Source: Tritrichomonas musculus
Taxonomy: Eukaryota; Parabasalia; Tritrichomonadida; Tritrichomonadidae
NCBI GenBank assembly: GCA_039105265.1
Contig: JAPFFF010000003.1
Location: 1,612,001-1,676,000, forward strand
DNA length: 64,000 nucleotides
Direction of reading: 5' to 3'
Within the stretch, counting starts at the first letter, position 1; each line of letters begins with the position of its first letter. The notes below the pieces were generated by a model. The model was given only the letters and a program-made list of their open reading frames with translations, was not told where the DNA came from and searched no databases. The translations under genes were made by a program, and so were the position numbers. Positions 1 through 10,800 of this stretch are shown here, in pieces.

Positions 1-151
1 CATCAAAAATCTTCAATTTCCAGTTTTTATCATCATGAGGAGTCATCTGCTCTTAATTTGCATTATGTGGCAGCTATCCATTTTAGATTATATTGGAGTT
101 GAAAACGTTTATGACATTATTATTATTTCTATTAAGCAAAAGTGGATTAAG

Positions 152-856
152 CTAGGCATCAAATTCAGATACTTCTGCTGAAATACTTTCTAAATCTTGT
201 TTTGCATGCGCTAATCGCAATTTTGCCAGTTTTAATTCATACAACTTATTATCTAAAAGTTTTTGGAGCGATCTTCTTTCTGTTAAAATTTGATTTCTTT
301 CTTCATTAGCCGCGCTCTCTCTTTCATTAAGATCTCTTAATTGATCTTCAATTTCAATTATAGCATTTTGAAGTTTCAATTTTCGAGCAGTATGAGATTT
401 TTCAGACTCACGCATCTTTTCCTGTAACTCTTGTATTTCCTGTTTGACATTTTTAAGTTTTAAAAGTGTACTGTCTTGCTTGCTTTGAAGGAGATTTTGC
501 TGCTGCCTATTTTCTTCTTCAAGATGATTTTGCATTCGACTTGAAAGAAATAATTGATGCTTGGCTTCAATACTACGACTTTGCTGAAGTTGTTGAAGTT
601 TTCGAATTGTCAAGTTGTATTTCAGAGTTAAACTTTGAAGTGTTTCTTCTCTGTAATGTTCAAGTTTTTCCAATTCTAACTTTAAAAAATGAAATTCATT
701 TGTTTCACTAAGATAGTTTGTCTGAAGGTTATTATGTATTTTGTGATCAATATAGTCAAAGCTATCGCCAATTTCATCAACATCATAAATATTTTTTTCA
801 CTTTCGAGATCATCTAATCCAAGCTCTTCGTAAGCTTTTTTTATTGCAGGATGCAT
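152..856 (-). CDS. coiled-coil protein, function unknown
   Basis: This 234-residue protein starts at a clear ATG. After an acidic N-terminal segment of about 45 residues it is almost entirely predicted coiled coil, rich in Glu, Lys, Gln, Leu and Arg (roughly residues 50-225), and it ends in a short acidic tail. No catalytic motif, signal peptide or membrane segment is visible. I do not recognise a family. Proteins of this size and composition are common as cytoskeletal or flagellar scaffolds in flagellates, but that role is only inference. The downstream neighbour on the same strand is off the window edge, and the upstream neighbour is a transcription factor nearly 1 kb away, so context does not help. 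Confidence 0.75.
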   Translation of the reverse strand: MHPAIKKAYEELGLDDLESEKNIYDVDEIGDSFDYIDHKIHNNLQTNYLSETNEFHFLKLELEKLEHYREETLQSLTLKYNLTIRKLQQLQQSRSIEAKHQLFLSSRMQNHLEEENRQQQNLLQSKQDSTLLKLKNVKQEIQELQEKMRESEKSHTARKLKLQNAIIEIEDQLRDLNERESAANEERNQILTERRSLQKLLDNKLYELKLAKLRLAHAKQDLESISAEVSEFDA

Positions 857-1835
857 TTAATAACTAATCCAAAAAAAATATCAATAAACGTACAATATTC
901 AATCAATTTCAGAAGATTATTTGAAAATGGAATAGAGTATATATACCGATCGATTACGATTTCCCGATATTTTATAAACATAATTCAAACAGAACTTCAG
1001 ATTGCCCTTCGAAGGTTTTAAAAATTACGTTCTATTCAAACTTTTTCAATAAAATAGACCAAGAAAAAAAATCAATTACGTTTTACGATTACGTCTACTT
1101 GAAAATAATTGGAATACGACTTTTTTAGAAAAAGTAAATAAAAAGTTGTATTTGAGAAATAAAGATATTTATCTTTAAATATAAATATATTAACCTTTCA
1201 AATTTGAGAGCTCTAGCTTAGAGGTTAAATTAATTTGAGGCCAAAGTATTGAGTTCGAAACTAAACCTCAATGCTTTTTTTTTATTATTATTATTTTTAT
1301 ATAAATTATGTAATTACGTTTCATATTGGCATTTTTAACATTTTAATACGTCTTTTCATTGAATTTTATAAAATTCCAATTACATCCGAAGGGTAAGCTT
1401 CAGAAATTTAAAAAGTGTATACTCGACTTCTGGTAGGCTTTTGATCAATTGAATTTATTTTTTATTTATAGTTTTTAGTATGCATTTTAACTATATGCTT
1501 TTCAAGGAAATCCTATAGATATTTGATTTTTTATCTCAATTTATTGAAAATTTACACCCCCTATTTTTATTATCAAAAATCTCTATATAGGCGATGCGTA
1601 GCATCATAAAATGAATATTAAATGATATATATATAAATATATATATAAAGCATTCATGAGCAAAAAAAATAATAAGCATTTAAAATCGTTGATCTTTCGA
1701 TTTAATTCAATGTAAATAATTGAAGAATAATAAAATTACAAACATACATGAGTAAATATTTCTTCCCCATTTGGGCCAAAATTTTTTCAAGTCTGATTCA
1801 TGAAAGGGGAAAAAAAAGTAAAAACTGCTAAGATA
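857..1835. other. AT-rich intergenic region with a Pol III-like signal
   Basis: No convincing coding frame is seen. The stretch is AT-rich. One interval near 1203-1285 carries an A-box-like sequence (TAGCTTAGAGG), a B-box-like core (AGTTCGAAACT) about 40 bases later, and then a run of T, which is the order of an internal Pol III promoter and terminator. It does not fold into a good tRNA cloverleaf. A short hairpin GATGC-GTA-GCATC lies near 1593-1605. Confidence 0.5.
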
Positions 1836-3347
1836 CTAAAAGAAATCGTCAAAAGTATCCCAATTATCATAATGAATTTTTGCTGATTTTGATCTTGATA
1901 ATGTTTTTGGTTGATCGGTAAAAAATATAGGCAAAAATGGTGCATTTGGATCAGCATCAATAATATCTTGATTGTCATTTTCAAGGTTACCAATATTAAA
2001 ATTAATATCATTTTCGTTTGGATTTTTATCTTCAATTTGTGGAAATTGATAGTCAACGTCATGAAATTGTGTATTTTTATAACGGTTAACAGAAAAAGAA
2101 TGTGAATTATCTTCATTTCTATTAATATTAAAGCCATTAAGTGTATTAATATTATCTAATTCATCAATGCCATCAGTAGGAATAGTATCAGATTCGGGAG
2201 GCGTATCAAATTCAGAATCAGCACTTTCAAGATCAGAATCGATAACAGTTGGCTTAACTGAAACTGGAAATTGTTGTCCTTGCTCATCTTTGGAGAGAGG
2301 ATAAGGATAAAGTGTTGTGGATCTTGTTGGCATTGAAGATGGTGGAACAAAGGCACCAAAAGAAACAGCATTTTGATTTTGTTTCATTTGAGAAATAAAA
2401 TGAACTTTATTATGCTCACTTGACTGGGATTGATCAAAGGTATGAGATTTACTTTGCTCTTGCTCTTGGTTTTGTGTATTTTGCGATTGATTTTGAAATT
2501 CTTGAAAATGCTGAAGCTGTGGTTTCTGACGATGTTGATGTTGTTGCTGAGAACAAAATTGATTTTGATTATTCAAAAAATTAATTGGTGGAGTCATTTG
2601 GTGCTGGTTATAAAAATTCATGCATGGATTAAATTGTTGCTGTTGTGGTTGCATCGGCATTGGTTGGCAAATACGAAAAGCTTGCAGATTTGGTTGTGAC
2701 AAAGAATTGACCATTGGTGGATTATAATTAAATGGCATATTCATCATATTATATTGTTGCTGTTGATAAAAAGGCATTTGCATAGGAAATTGTCGAGGAG
2801 GTGGCTGAATTGCTGCTGAATCTGTCATGTTTTTTTCAAAAAATAAATCATCTTCTTCTATTTTAACTGGAATTTTTGCATTTGAAAACGATGAGACAAA
2901 GCAAAATTGTGCTTCATCTGATACAACTCTAACAGTCCATTGTCTAAGTATATTCTGATGATTCATTAAAGATGGAAGTACTGCAACAACGCAACTTCGT
3001 GTTTTCGATTTGGTTTTGAGCGCTAAATATCCAAGTTGCTGAAAGCTTCCGTTAATTGATGATTTACAACGGCATAGAAAAGATTTTAATTGTCGAGTAT
3101 TAACGCATACAATTGGCCCTGCAAAGCAAATGCCCGTAAGAATGCAACGTGTTTCAAGATTATCAGGACCACGTTCGAGAAACTGAAGGACGGTCAAAAG
3201 TTCTTTCCGAAAGGTGACAACCCTTCGATCCTTAGATGTAACTTTTTGATTTTGGTGAAATTCCTCTCGGATTCGAATATATTCGTTTTTATCATCCTGT
3301 GAAAGTTGGTTCCAGATGGATGAATTGGCTGGAGGGTCAAGAGCCAT
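1836..3347 (-). CDS. initiator-binding-domain (IBD) transcription factor, IBP39-like
   Basis: The N-terminal 110 residues look like the trichomonad transcription-initiator DNA-binding domain. The recognisable signature is CKSSINGS (residues about 94-101) followed by QQLGY, preceded by a helical segment with an RCILTGI-type core. In Trichomonas vaginalis the prototype IBP39 binds the Inr element at the start site and contacts RNA polymerase II. Here a second folded segment (about 110-165) is followed by a long Gln/Asn/Met/Pro-rich region (about 175-330), a Ser/Asp-rich part, and an acidic aromatic C-terminus ending DDFF, which looks like an activation tail. The maximal open frame begins one codon earlier at GTG, and I use the ATG at 3347 (503 residues). 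It is longer than IBP39 and is probably a paralogue. Family call is firm, exact role is inferred. Confidence 0.82.
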   Translation of the reverse strand: MALDPPANSSIWNQLSQDDKNEYIRIREEFHQNQKVTSKDRRVVTFRKELLTVLQFLERGPDNLETRCILTGICFAGPIVCVNTRQLKSFLCRCKSSINGSFQQLGYLALKTKSKTRSCVVAVLPSLMNHQNILRQWTVRVVSDEAQFCFVSSFSNAKIPVKIEEDDLFFEKNMTDSAAIQPPPRQFPMQMPFYQQQQYNMMNMPFNYNPPMVNSLSQPNLQAFRICQPMPMQPQQQQFNPCMNFYNQHQMTPPINFLNNQNQFCSQQQHQHRQKPQLQHFQEFQNQSQNTQNQEQEQSKSHTFDQSQSSEHNKVHFISQMKQNQNAVSFGAFVPPSSMPTRSTTLYPYPLSKDEQGQQFPVSVKPTVIDSDLESADSEFDTPPESDTIPTDGIDELDNINTLNGFNINRNEDNSHSFSVNRYKNTQFHDVDYQFPQIEDKNPNENDINFNIGNLENDNQDIIDADPNAPFLPIFFTDQPKTLSRSKSAKIHYDNWDTFDDFF

Positions 3348-3868
3348 CACTTTTCTTCTCTAGAGATTTTGTAAGAGGTGATTGAATAAATTAAATGGAA
3401 TCATTTCTACAGTTTTTGTTTGAAAAGGTGTTTTTTTTTTTAATAAAAAGTATTGAAAATTAAACGCAAATAAAAAAGCTTTATCAAATTGTGATTTGAT
3501 ATCAAATAGCATCAAAAAAAAAGTATATAATTTCTTGTCACTTCTATGTATATATAAATATTCAGAAATAATGAAAAATAATAATCATTACAATAGATAT
3601 CCATTTTTTTCATTAGCGTTATGTAGTTATACTTCCAAGAGAGGCTTTTGAAATAGAATTTAATCTAAAATGTATTAAAGTTTGTGCTTTTATTGTTCAT
3701 AAAAAAAAAAAAAAAAATCATATTTAATCGAAAGCATATTTTTGATTTTTGATATCTGTATCATATGCAAACAGCTTTTTTTAAATTAGAATTTCGTCAA
3801 TATTCCATGAGATTCTTGGAGAATTTATTTGAACAAATATGCTTTGAAATATAAATATAAAATAAATT
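3348..3868. other. intergenic, divergent promoter region
   Basis: This AT-rich spacer lies between the divergently transcribed IBD factor (minus strand) and the PP-loop-like gene (plus strand). It has a poly-A run near 3702-3717 and no supported gene. Promoters of both genes must lie here, but I cannot assign a start site. Confidence 0.5.
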
Positions 3869-4585
3869 ATGAAGAAGTTTCCTCGCTTTGGACGCCAGTT
3901 TAGTAAAGCACTTGTAGATTTTCAAATGATAGAAGTAGGTGATAAAATTTTAATTCCAATTGACTCAGATTTTTCGCATTTATCTCTTGTTTCATGTTTA
4001 TTGAAAAAGTCAACAACAATGGAACCGCAAGTACCAATTGTTGTCATATATTTCTTTAGCTCAGAGGATCCTTCAAAAAATACAATTGATTATTTAAATA
4101 CATTTTGTACCAACAAAAAGCTCAAATTAATAACGATAAAAGTAGAAGATCAAAAAAAAACTCAATTTGAATATAAAAAGCTTTTAATTAATGCCGCAAT
4201 TGAATACCAGTGTAATAAAATTGCACTTCCAGATTCCCTTGATTTTTTTGATGCAAATATTATTTCTAATATGGCTTTTCATGGAGTTTTCGATGGCCCT
4301 TCTACTATTGAAACTGTTTCGAATGATAAAAACCAAAATATAACATTTATCAGACCATTTTGCTATATAACTGATGATGAAATAACTAAATTTGGAACCA
4401 TTAATAAGTTTTTGAATAGCTCAACAGGAATACAAATTGAAGATGATGAACTTGTTAAAGTTTCACGAGAAGGAATCTCACTCTTCATAGACGATTTAAC
4501 AAATATTAGGATGAATATATTTAATTCACAATTTAATGTTCAAAAAAAATATATTGGTGGTGGTACCGAACAAGTATCTGAATAA
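3869..4585 (+). CDS. TtcA-like PP-loop protein with lost active-site motifs
   Basis: This 238-residue protein keeps the layout of the TtcA/Ncs6 group of PP-loop tRNA thiolation ATPases. It has an N-terminal helix ending near ALVDFQMI, then a GDKILIPI strand, an alternating alpha/beta core, and near residues 130-175 a block matching the family's region that ends in IRPL (here FIRPF) followed by a D-D-E helix. The catalytic parts are gone. The ATP-binding loop, SGGKDS in active enzymes, reads PIDSDFSH at residues 30-37, and the HH-x-DD segment reads PDSLDFF. No CxxC pair for an iron-sulfur cluster is visible. I infer a pseudoenzyme or partner subunit rather than an active thiolase. The fold assignment rests on my reading of motif order and is moderately sure. 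Confidence 0.55.
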   Translation: MKKFPRFGRQFSKALVDFQMIEVGDKILIPIDSDFSHLSLVSCLLKKSTTMEPQVPIVVIYFFSSEDPSKNTIDYLNTFCTNKKLKLITIKVEDQKKTQFEYKKLLINAAIEYQCNKIALPDSLDFFDANIISNMAFHGVFDGPSTIETVSNDKNQNITFIRPFCYITDDEITKFGTINKFLNSSTGIQIEDDELVKVSREGISLFIDDLTNIRMNIFNSQFNVQKKYIGGGTEQVSE

Positions 4586-4893
4586 TTTTTTTTTTTTTTT
4601 TTGTTATTATTTGTTAATATGTTATCAAACTTCTGTAAAAAAAAAAAAAAAAAGATATAAATGTATATACTCCTTCAGCATTCTATTTTTTTATTTATTT
4701 ATTTATTTTTTATTAATGTCATCATCTCATGAGTCAGAATAATAAAATTTCTTTTGAATAAAGAATTTTATGAATTTTTAAACTTTCACTCAATTTTGAA
4801 TAAATGAAATAACGTAGAAATTCTGACAATTCTGTATTTTTTTTGAAATTTTTATAAAAATTTCACAAAATTTGTTTTAATTAACGTATTTAA
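4586..4893. other. intergenic spacer with poly-T and poly-A runs
   Basis: The spacer has a long T run just after the stop codon of the upstream gene and an A run near 4638-4652. An Inr-like TCACA lies at 4863-4867, about 27 bases before the next ATG, and could be the start site of the large downstream gene. No gene is seen. Confidence 0.4.
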
Positions 4894-7800
4894 ATGTTGA
4901 GGAAGAACTTAATTCAAGTTCTCCCAGATTCAATTGTTTTTCGAGAACTAGCAATTGGTGAGAATGATTTTGCCGATGTTTATATTAGAAATACCGGAAA
5001 TTCATCAGTTCGAGTTCGTTGTTCGATCGATCATAAAAGCCCTTTTCGATTATCAAATGAAGGAACTATTTCAATCGCGCCAGGTTTAGAAACAAAAATA
5101 TCTGTTTCATATGAAGCAACTGATGCAAATGTTTATACAACTGATCTTATTGTTGAAACGCAAGCATCCAAAATAACAATTCCAATAAAAGCAATACCAC
5201 CAGGGATTAATATAACAACGGATGTTAGTATGATTGACATTGGAAAAATTAGCATTAATGACGAAAAAAAATTTATATTCTCAATTTCAAACGTAGGCAT
5301 GAAAGATGGCGAATTTAATATTAAGTGTAATTCATCAAATATATGCATTAATCCAAATTCAGGGAATCTTCTTCCAAATCAAACTCAAGTAATTAATTGC
5401 TCACTTAAGTTAAATCAACCTGGTGATTTCGATATTCCTATAAATATATTATCTCAATCCATTGAAAAATGTAAGCCAGTCGAAGTAAAAGGAACTGCAC
5501 TTCAAAACAGTATTTCTCTTATGTTTGAAGGTAAAGAAATATCAGAATTTGATTTTCAAACTATTTATTATCATCAAAAAAGAATCATACAAGCAAAAAT
5601 TGTTAATAATGGTCTTTTGAAACGATCTTTTGTTGTTTTTCCGACTCAAGATAATCCAACAACTAACCAAGCAGGCAAATCAAATTTAGCAAAAAAGACA
5701 GAAGAAATGGTTGATACAACTTTTTCAGCTTTTCCCTCTGAAGGATTACTTGAACCAAATGCTTCAGAAATAATTAGTTTTATTTTTCAGCCTGAACCTG
5801 AAAAGACCCAAATGATTGACGATCTTGAGAATTTATACAATCAATTTACATTTATTGAAATTGTTGAGACGGGGCAAAAAATTGATATTCAATTTATTGG
5901 AAAAGCCGTATATCACCAAGTTACATTATCATCCGTTGATTTCACATTTGGTAAATGCAATGCTAATACGAAAACTACTAAAAAAGTAACAATTACAAAC
6001 AATTCTCATTTTTTGCCTACCCATTTTGAATTAGAGCAAATAGCTCAATTTAGATTTCATCCATCGAAAGGAGAAATTCTCCCTGGGAAAAGCAAAGAAG
6101 TTTCAATTATATTTTATCCTCGAAATCTTGGTATTTTTGAATCATCTGCAAAAGTTCTTTTCCTGGATGGCCTATTTAATAAAATAATTAACTTAATTGG
6201 TGAATGTGGCAATCCAGATGAAAAGCCATTCAAAAGGATTCCAATATATGAAACAGATGAAAATGCGAAATTTATTGTTCATCATCCTGACAAGCGATAT
6301 TCGTATGGAATTGAAGAGATCAAGCAGAACACGAAGAAACGATTAAAATTTGACTCCTATATAACTGAACAGGCTTCAAAGAGGGCGATTTTAACGGCAA
6401 AATCGCAATTTCTATCAAAAACCGTTAATGAAGCCAAAAGTGAACTCACCAGAACGATAGGTCAATATACTGAAGAAGAGTTAGATGAACTTGTTCGACA
6501 AAAAGTTCAAGAGCATGAATTTCAGCTTCAAGATGATGAAAAAAGCCTCAATTTAACGCATTGTGACGGTTTAAAACCGCCGGAACCGCCAATCAAACGG
6601 AAACCGTCGCCACTTTTTATATTACATCCAGAAAAATTTGGGATTATCAAAGATAATAACCGTTCACAAACCGCTTTTCATTCACGTAAGAAAATGATTG
6701 TCGAAAACCAAGTCTTGACGAAGAAGAAGTACAAAGCAAAGCCTTCAACACCGCAAGAAATCAATGATTGTGCGCGTACGTTAACGCCGGCGCAACAATT
6801 GATGGTTAACGCGTCACATGAAAAGCTAGATTTAGGAACTGTTTCGGTTTTTTCGGTTAATTCGAAACCGTTTTCTATCTCGAACAACTTGCAGCAATAC
6901 GTTCTCGTTAACCTTCAAATTGACTGCGAAGAACTGTCAGAAACGAGTCCGCTGACGCAAGTTATTCCGCCTCACACAGTGACGAACTTTGACATAAAAT
7001 TCACAAGCAAGAAGCCGATGAACTTTTTGTATACCGTTCATTATATTGTAAACGGTCACCACAGCAATACGTTCTCTGTGGCTGCGCAAGTCGTGCCGAT
7101 TGAAGTCCAGCTTTCTCGAAGCATCATTGAGTTCAGATTCGCTCCTGATTCAATCACGCCTGTCATTAAAGAATTCGTGACTGTCACAAATAACAGTATC
7201 GGAGCCGCGCAATTCAATTGGACGGGAATGAATAACTTTTTCAGTATCTCTCAAATTTCAGGGACAATTGAAATTGGAAAGATTCTGAATTTTGAAATAA
7301 CGTACTCACCGACCACTCATTCACACGATGAAACAATCTTGACAATAAACGTCGTGGGCGGACCTTCAAGAATTCTTAGATGTATCGGAGATATCGGGAT
7401 TCCAAAATTGTCGCTTTCAAAGAAAATCGTCGGTTTCGGTTTGATTCCAATTGGAATTACACAAACTCAGTCAATTAGACTAAAAAACTCGGGAGATAAC
7501 GATGCGTTGTTCACTGTTTCGCATGAAAATTTGTCAGAAATTTCGGTGTCCCCCGAAAATGGAAAAGTGACAGCTCATGATGGATTAAATTTTCAAATTA
7601 ATGTGAAAGCTCTTCAGGAACATCAGATTAACGTACCCGTGAAAATTTCAATAGCTGGAGCCCAGCCAATTATCTTCACAATTACGGCGAAGTCTGAATT
7701 TCCTAGCGTCCATCTTCAAAATACAGAATTTGAGTTTGGTCGACATTTCGTTGGATCATCAGCTGCAATGCCTGTAGTCCTTTCTAATGATGGTTCAATC

Positions 7801-10800
7801 CCGGCTATTTTGTATCTGGACTTATCTCCACACCCAGAATTTCATATTGAATTTCCAGCTGAGCTGGCAGAAATGGATGAGCATTCTAATTCGATTACAA
7901 TTGTGTCAGACGCTGTATTTGTCACTAAATCAGATTTGAAACAAATTTCTGATACTTCATCTGCTAATTCAATATCTGAGGAAAATTTAGAAAATGACGG
8001 TAGTAGTGACCAACAGAAAAAATTAGGTCTTGTTTATAAGATTTATGTTCTTGATAATACAACAATCACTTTTAATTTGGTCTTTCAACCAACACATCCT
8101 GCCGATCATTCATTTGAATTACCTTTTACAATGATGAATGTGATTTCTTCTTCTTCTTACCATCTTCAACCAATTGTGAGTGCTGAAGCTATTCAGGCAC
8201 CTCTTTGGGTTTCAGATTCAATTCTTAATTTTGATGTGTCGCCTATATTTGACCTATCAAATCCGCATAGTCGCCCTATTGTTCGACAAATATGGATTCG
8301 AAATGATCATAAAACTTCTCTTGATTGGAGATTTGATACTTCAGATTCATTATTTCAAGATCCTGCAGTATTTAGTATTGAACCATCCAATGGAACAATT
8401 GAATGTAATCAATCTAAGTCTATACATTTATCTTTCATGCCAAAAGAAGCAATTCCTTATTTAACCCATTTATCAATATATGTCAAAATTGGTGATGATG
8501 AAAATGTTATCGGTCAAATTCAATTAACAGGTGTAGGAACAAAGTACTTGTACAGAATGTCAACTAACCATGTTTGTCTCCCAATTGTCCCATTAAATGT
8601 CAAAAGTCAAATGGACATATTTGTATTAAATGACGCTTTCATTGAAACAAACTTAAAAGTCAACACTGCTATTGATGAAAAAAGTTTTCCGCTAAAGATA
8701 AATTTCCCAAATGGTCAGAAACTCGAACATACTACAGATAAGCTTCCAGTTCAGATATCATTTCAATCTTCCAAATCAATCAGTTTTTCAACAATGGTTG
8801 CATTAATTGATGATTTTGGAGGAGTCACAACTTTTGAAGTTTTATGTGCAACTGATAATTCTATGTTCACATTATATCCTTTCTTTTCAGACAAGGAAAT
8901 TACTGTTAAATCGGGAAGTGGAAAGCCAATTTTGTATGAAAATAAATTGCCATATAAACAATTGAATGAATTAACTGCCAGATTTTTAGTAACATCGGAT
9001 ATTACAGAACTTAAAGATCAAATTAAAAATAATTGGAATCCTTCATTTAATGACATGATGGTTCAATTTATTCTTCGATATTTGAATACTTTAGTTATGA
9101 CATCGCAAATTAATTCATTTCCAGCAGATTTCATTCAAAATGATTTTCAATTATTAACAGAAATGATTAGAAATTTGACAAATGGCAAAAAAATTCATAG
9201 TGAAAATGATCGAAGTGAAGGATCCAAAGATGCGATTGGAAAGAGAAGAGATCTGGTTCAGAAAATAATTAAATATCTTGAATCATATGGAGCACTTTTA
9301 TCATCAGTTAAGCCTGAATTCTTATTGTCAAAGGCAGATTTTCTTCAAATAATGCGAACTAGATTAAATAAACAACTTCTTGGTCTCGACTATTATGACT
9401 CTCCTGATATATCAACACTTGATCAAAAAGTTATTAATGAATTTACATCATCAAAAGCTTATTCAGAAGCACTTTTATCAAAAATGAAGATATATGATGA
9501 GATATTTAACAATCTTAGCATGGAAAGTTGGATGATTATCATCATGCAAATATTAAAAATTTTTTCGTTAAGTAAAATTACTCCTGAAAGGTTTTCAAAG
9601 ACAAATGGTGTTGCTAATTCAATTAAAATTTGTCAATCTTTATCAGCTCAAAATTCAAGCGTTGATGAAATGTTATCTGAAGTTCTTAGATCAAAAAAAA
9701 GTATTAATGCTTCCAATATTTTTAGTCCGAGTGAAGGTGTTATCTTGAAATGGATTTCTATTAACTATTGTGGTATGACGAATGATTTAACAAAAGTTGT
9801 GACAACTTTTGATTCACTCAAAGATAGCTTAGCTTTATCATCTTTGATCAAAGCTCATACAACTTCAATAAAGATGTCAATGAATGAAAATCCAACCGAT
9901 AGAACATCACTTTTAAATAATGCGATTGAACTAACAACAGCTTTGAAAGAATTAAAGCTTGGCTTTTCTCCACGAACAAATGAAATTATTGATGGTTCGT
10001 CATGTTTATTGGTTTTAACATCAGCTTATTTATTTGAAACGCTTCCTTACTTTTTGCCACAATCAACCCTTGAGTTTCCTACTACACTTCATAAAGCAAT
10101 AACTAAAAATATTAACGTATCTAATACATCCAAAGCTGAAATATGTTACACAGTAACTCTTGAGAGCGGATCTAATTATACTTTACTTAATGATAGTTTT
10201 GTTGTTGGCCCAAATCAATCGATTGATGTTCCGATTACTTTCAATGCCAGAACAATCAAACCTGTTTCAGGACGTTTAACTTTAACACCTTCAAAGCCAA
10301 GATTTGTTGATAATAGTAATACAGAAGAAACTGGCAATGATAAATCAACAAGTCAAGCTATTTCACCAGAAAGTGGAAGGAAACCACCTCCCCAAATGCC
10401 GTTGTTTTCGGCTCCCATTGTTGTTGATTTAATGTCAAATGTCAGCATTACTCAACTTGATGGTACATATCGAATTGAAGGTTTAGTTTACGAACCAACG
10501 AAGATTGTAATTCCACTGAAAAATCTTCTTGGTGTTCCAAGTACTCTGAGATTAATTTCAAAAATTACACAAATTGCAAATGAAAAAGGTACCAAAATCA
10601 ACCAACAAATGAGTCTTCAAGAGCAAGTTATTGATTTACTTAATAATCCAATTGTAAACGAAGCCAAGGGTGATGAAGAAGAAACGCCAATAGAATCTTA
10701 TATCAGAAAACACAAAATGTTCATTTTCAGTCATAATGTTATTGAATTTCCTTCAAAAGATTCTGAAGTTGAACTAGAGGTTGAATTTGTTCCACTTACT

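Noticed and set aside
1203-1285. Calling a functional tRNA here
   Set aside because: A- and B-box-like sequences are present but the D and anticodon arms do not pair.
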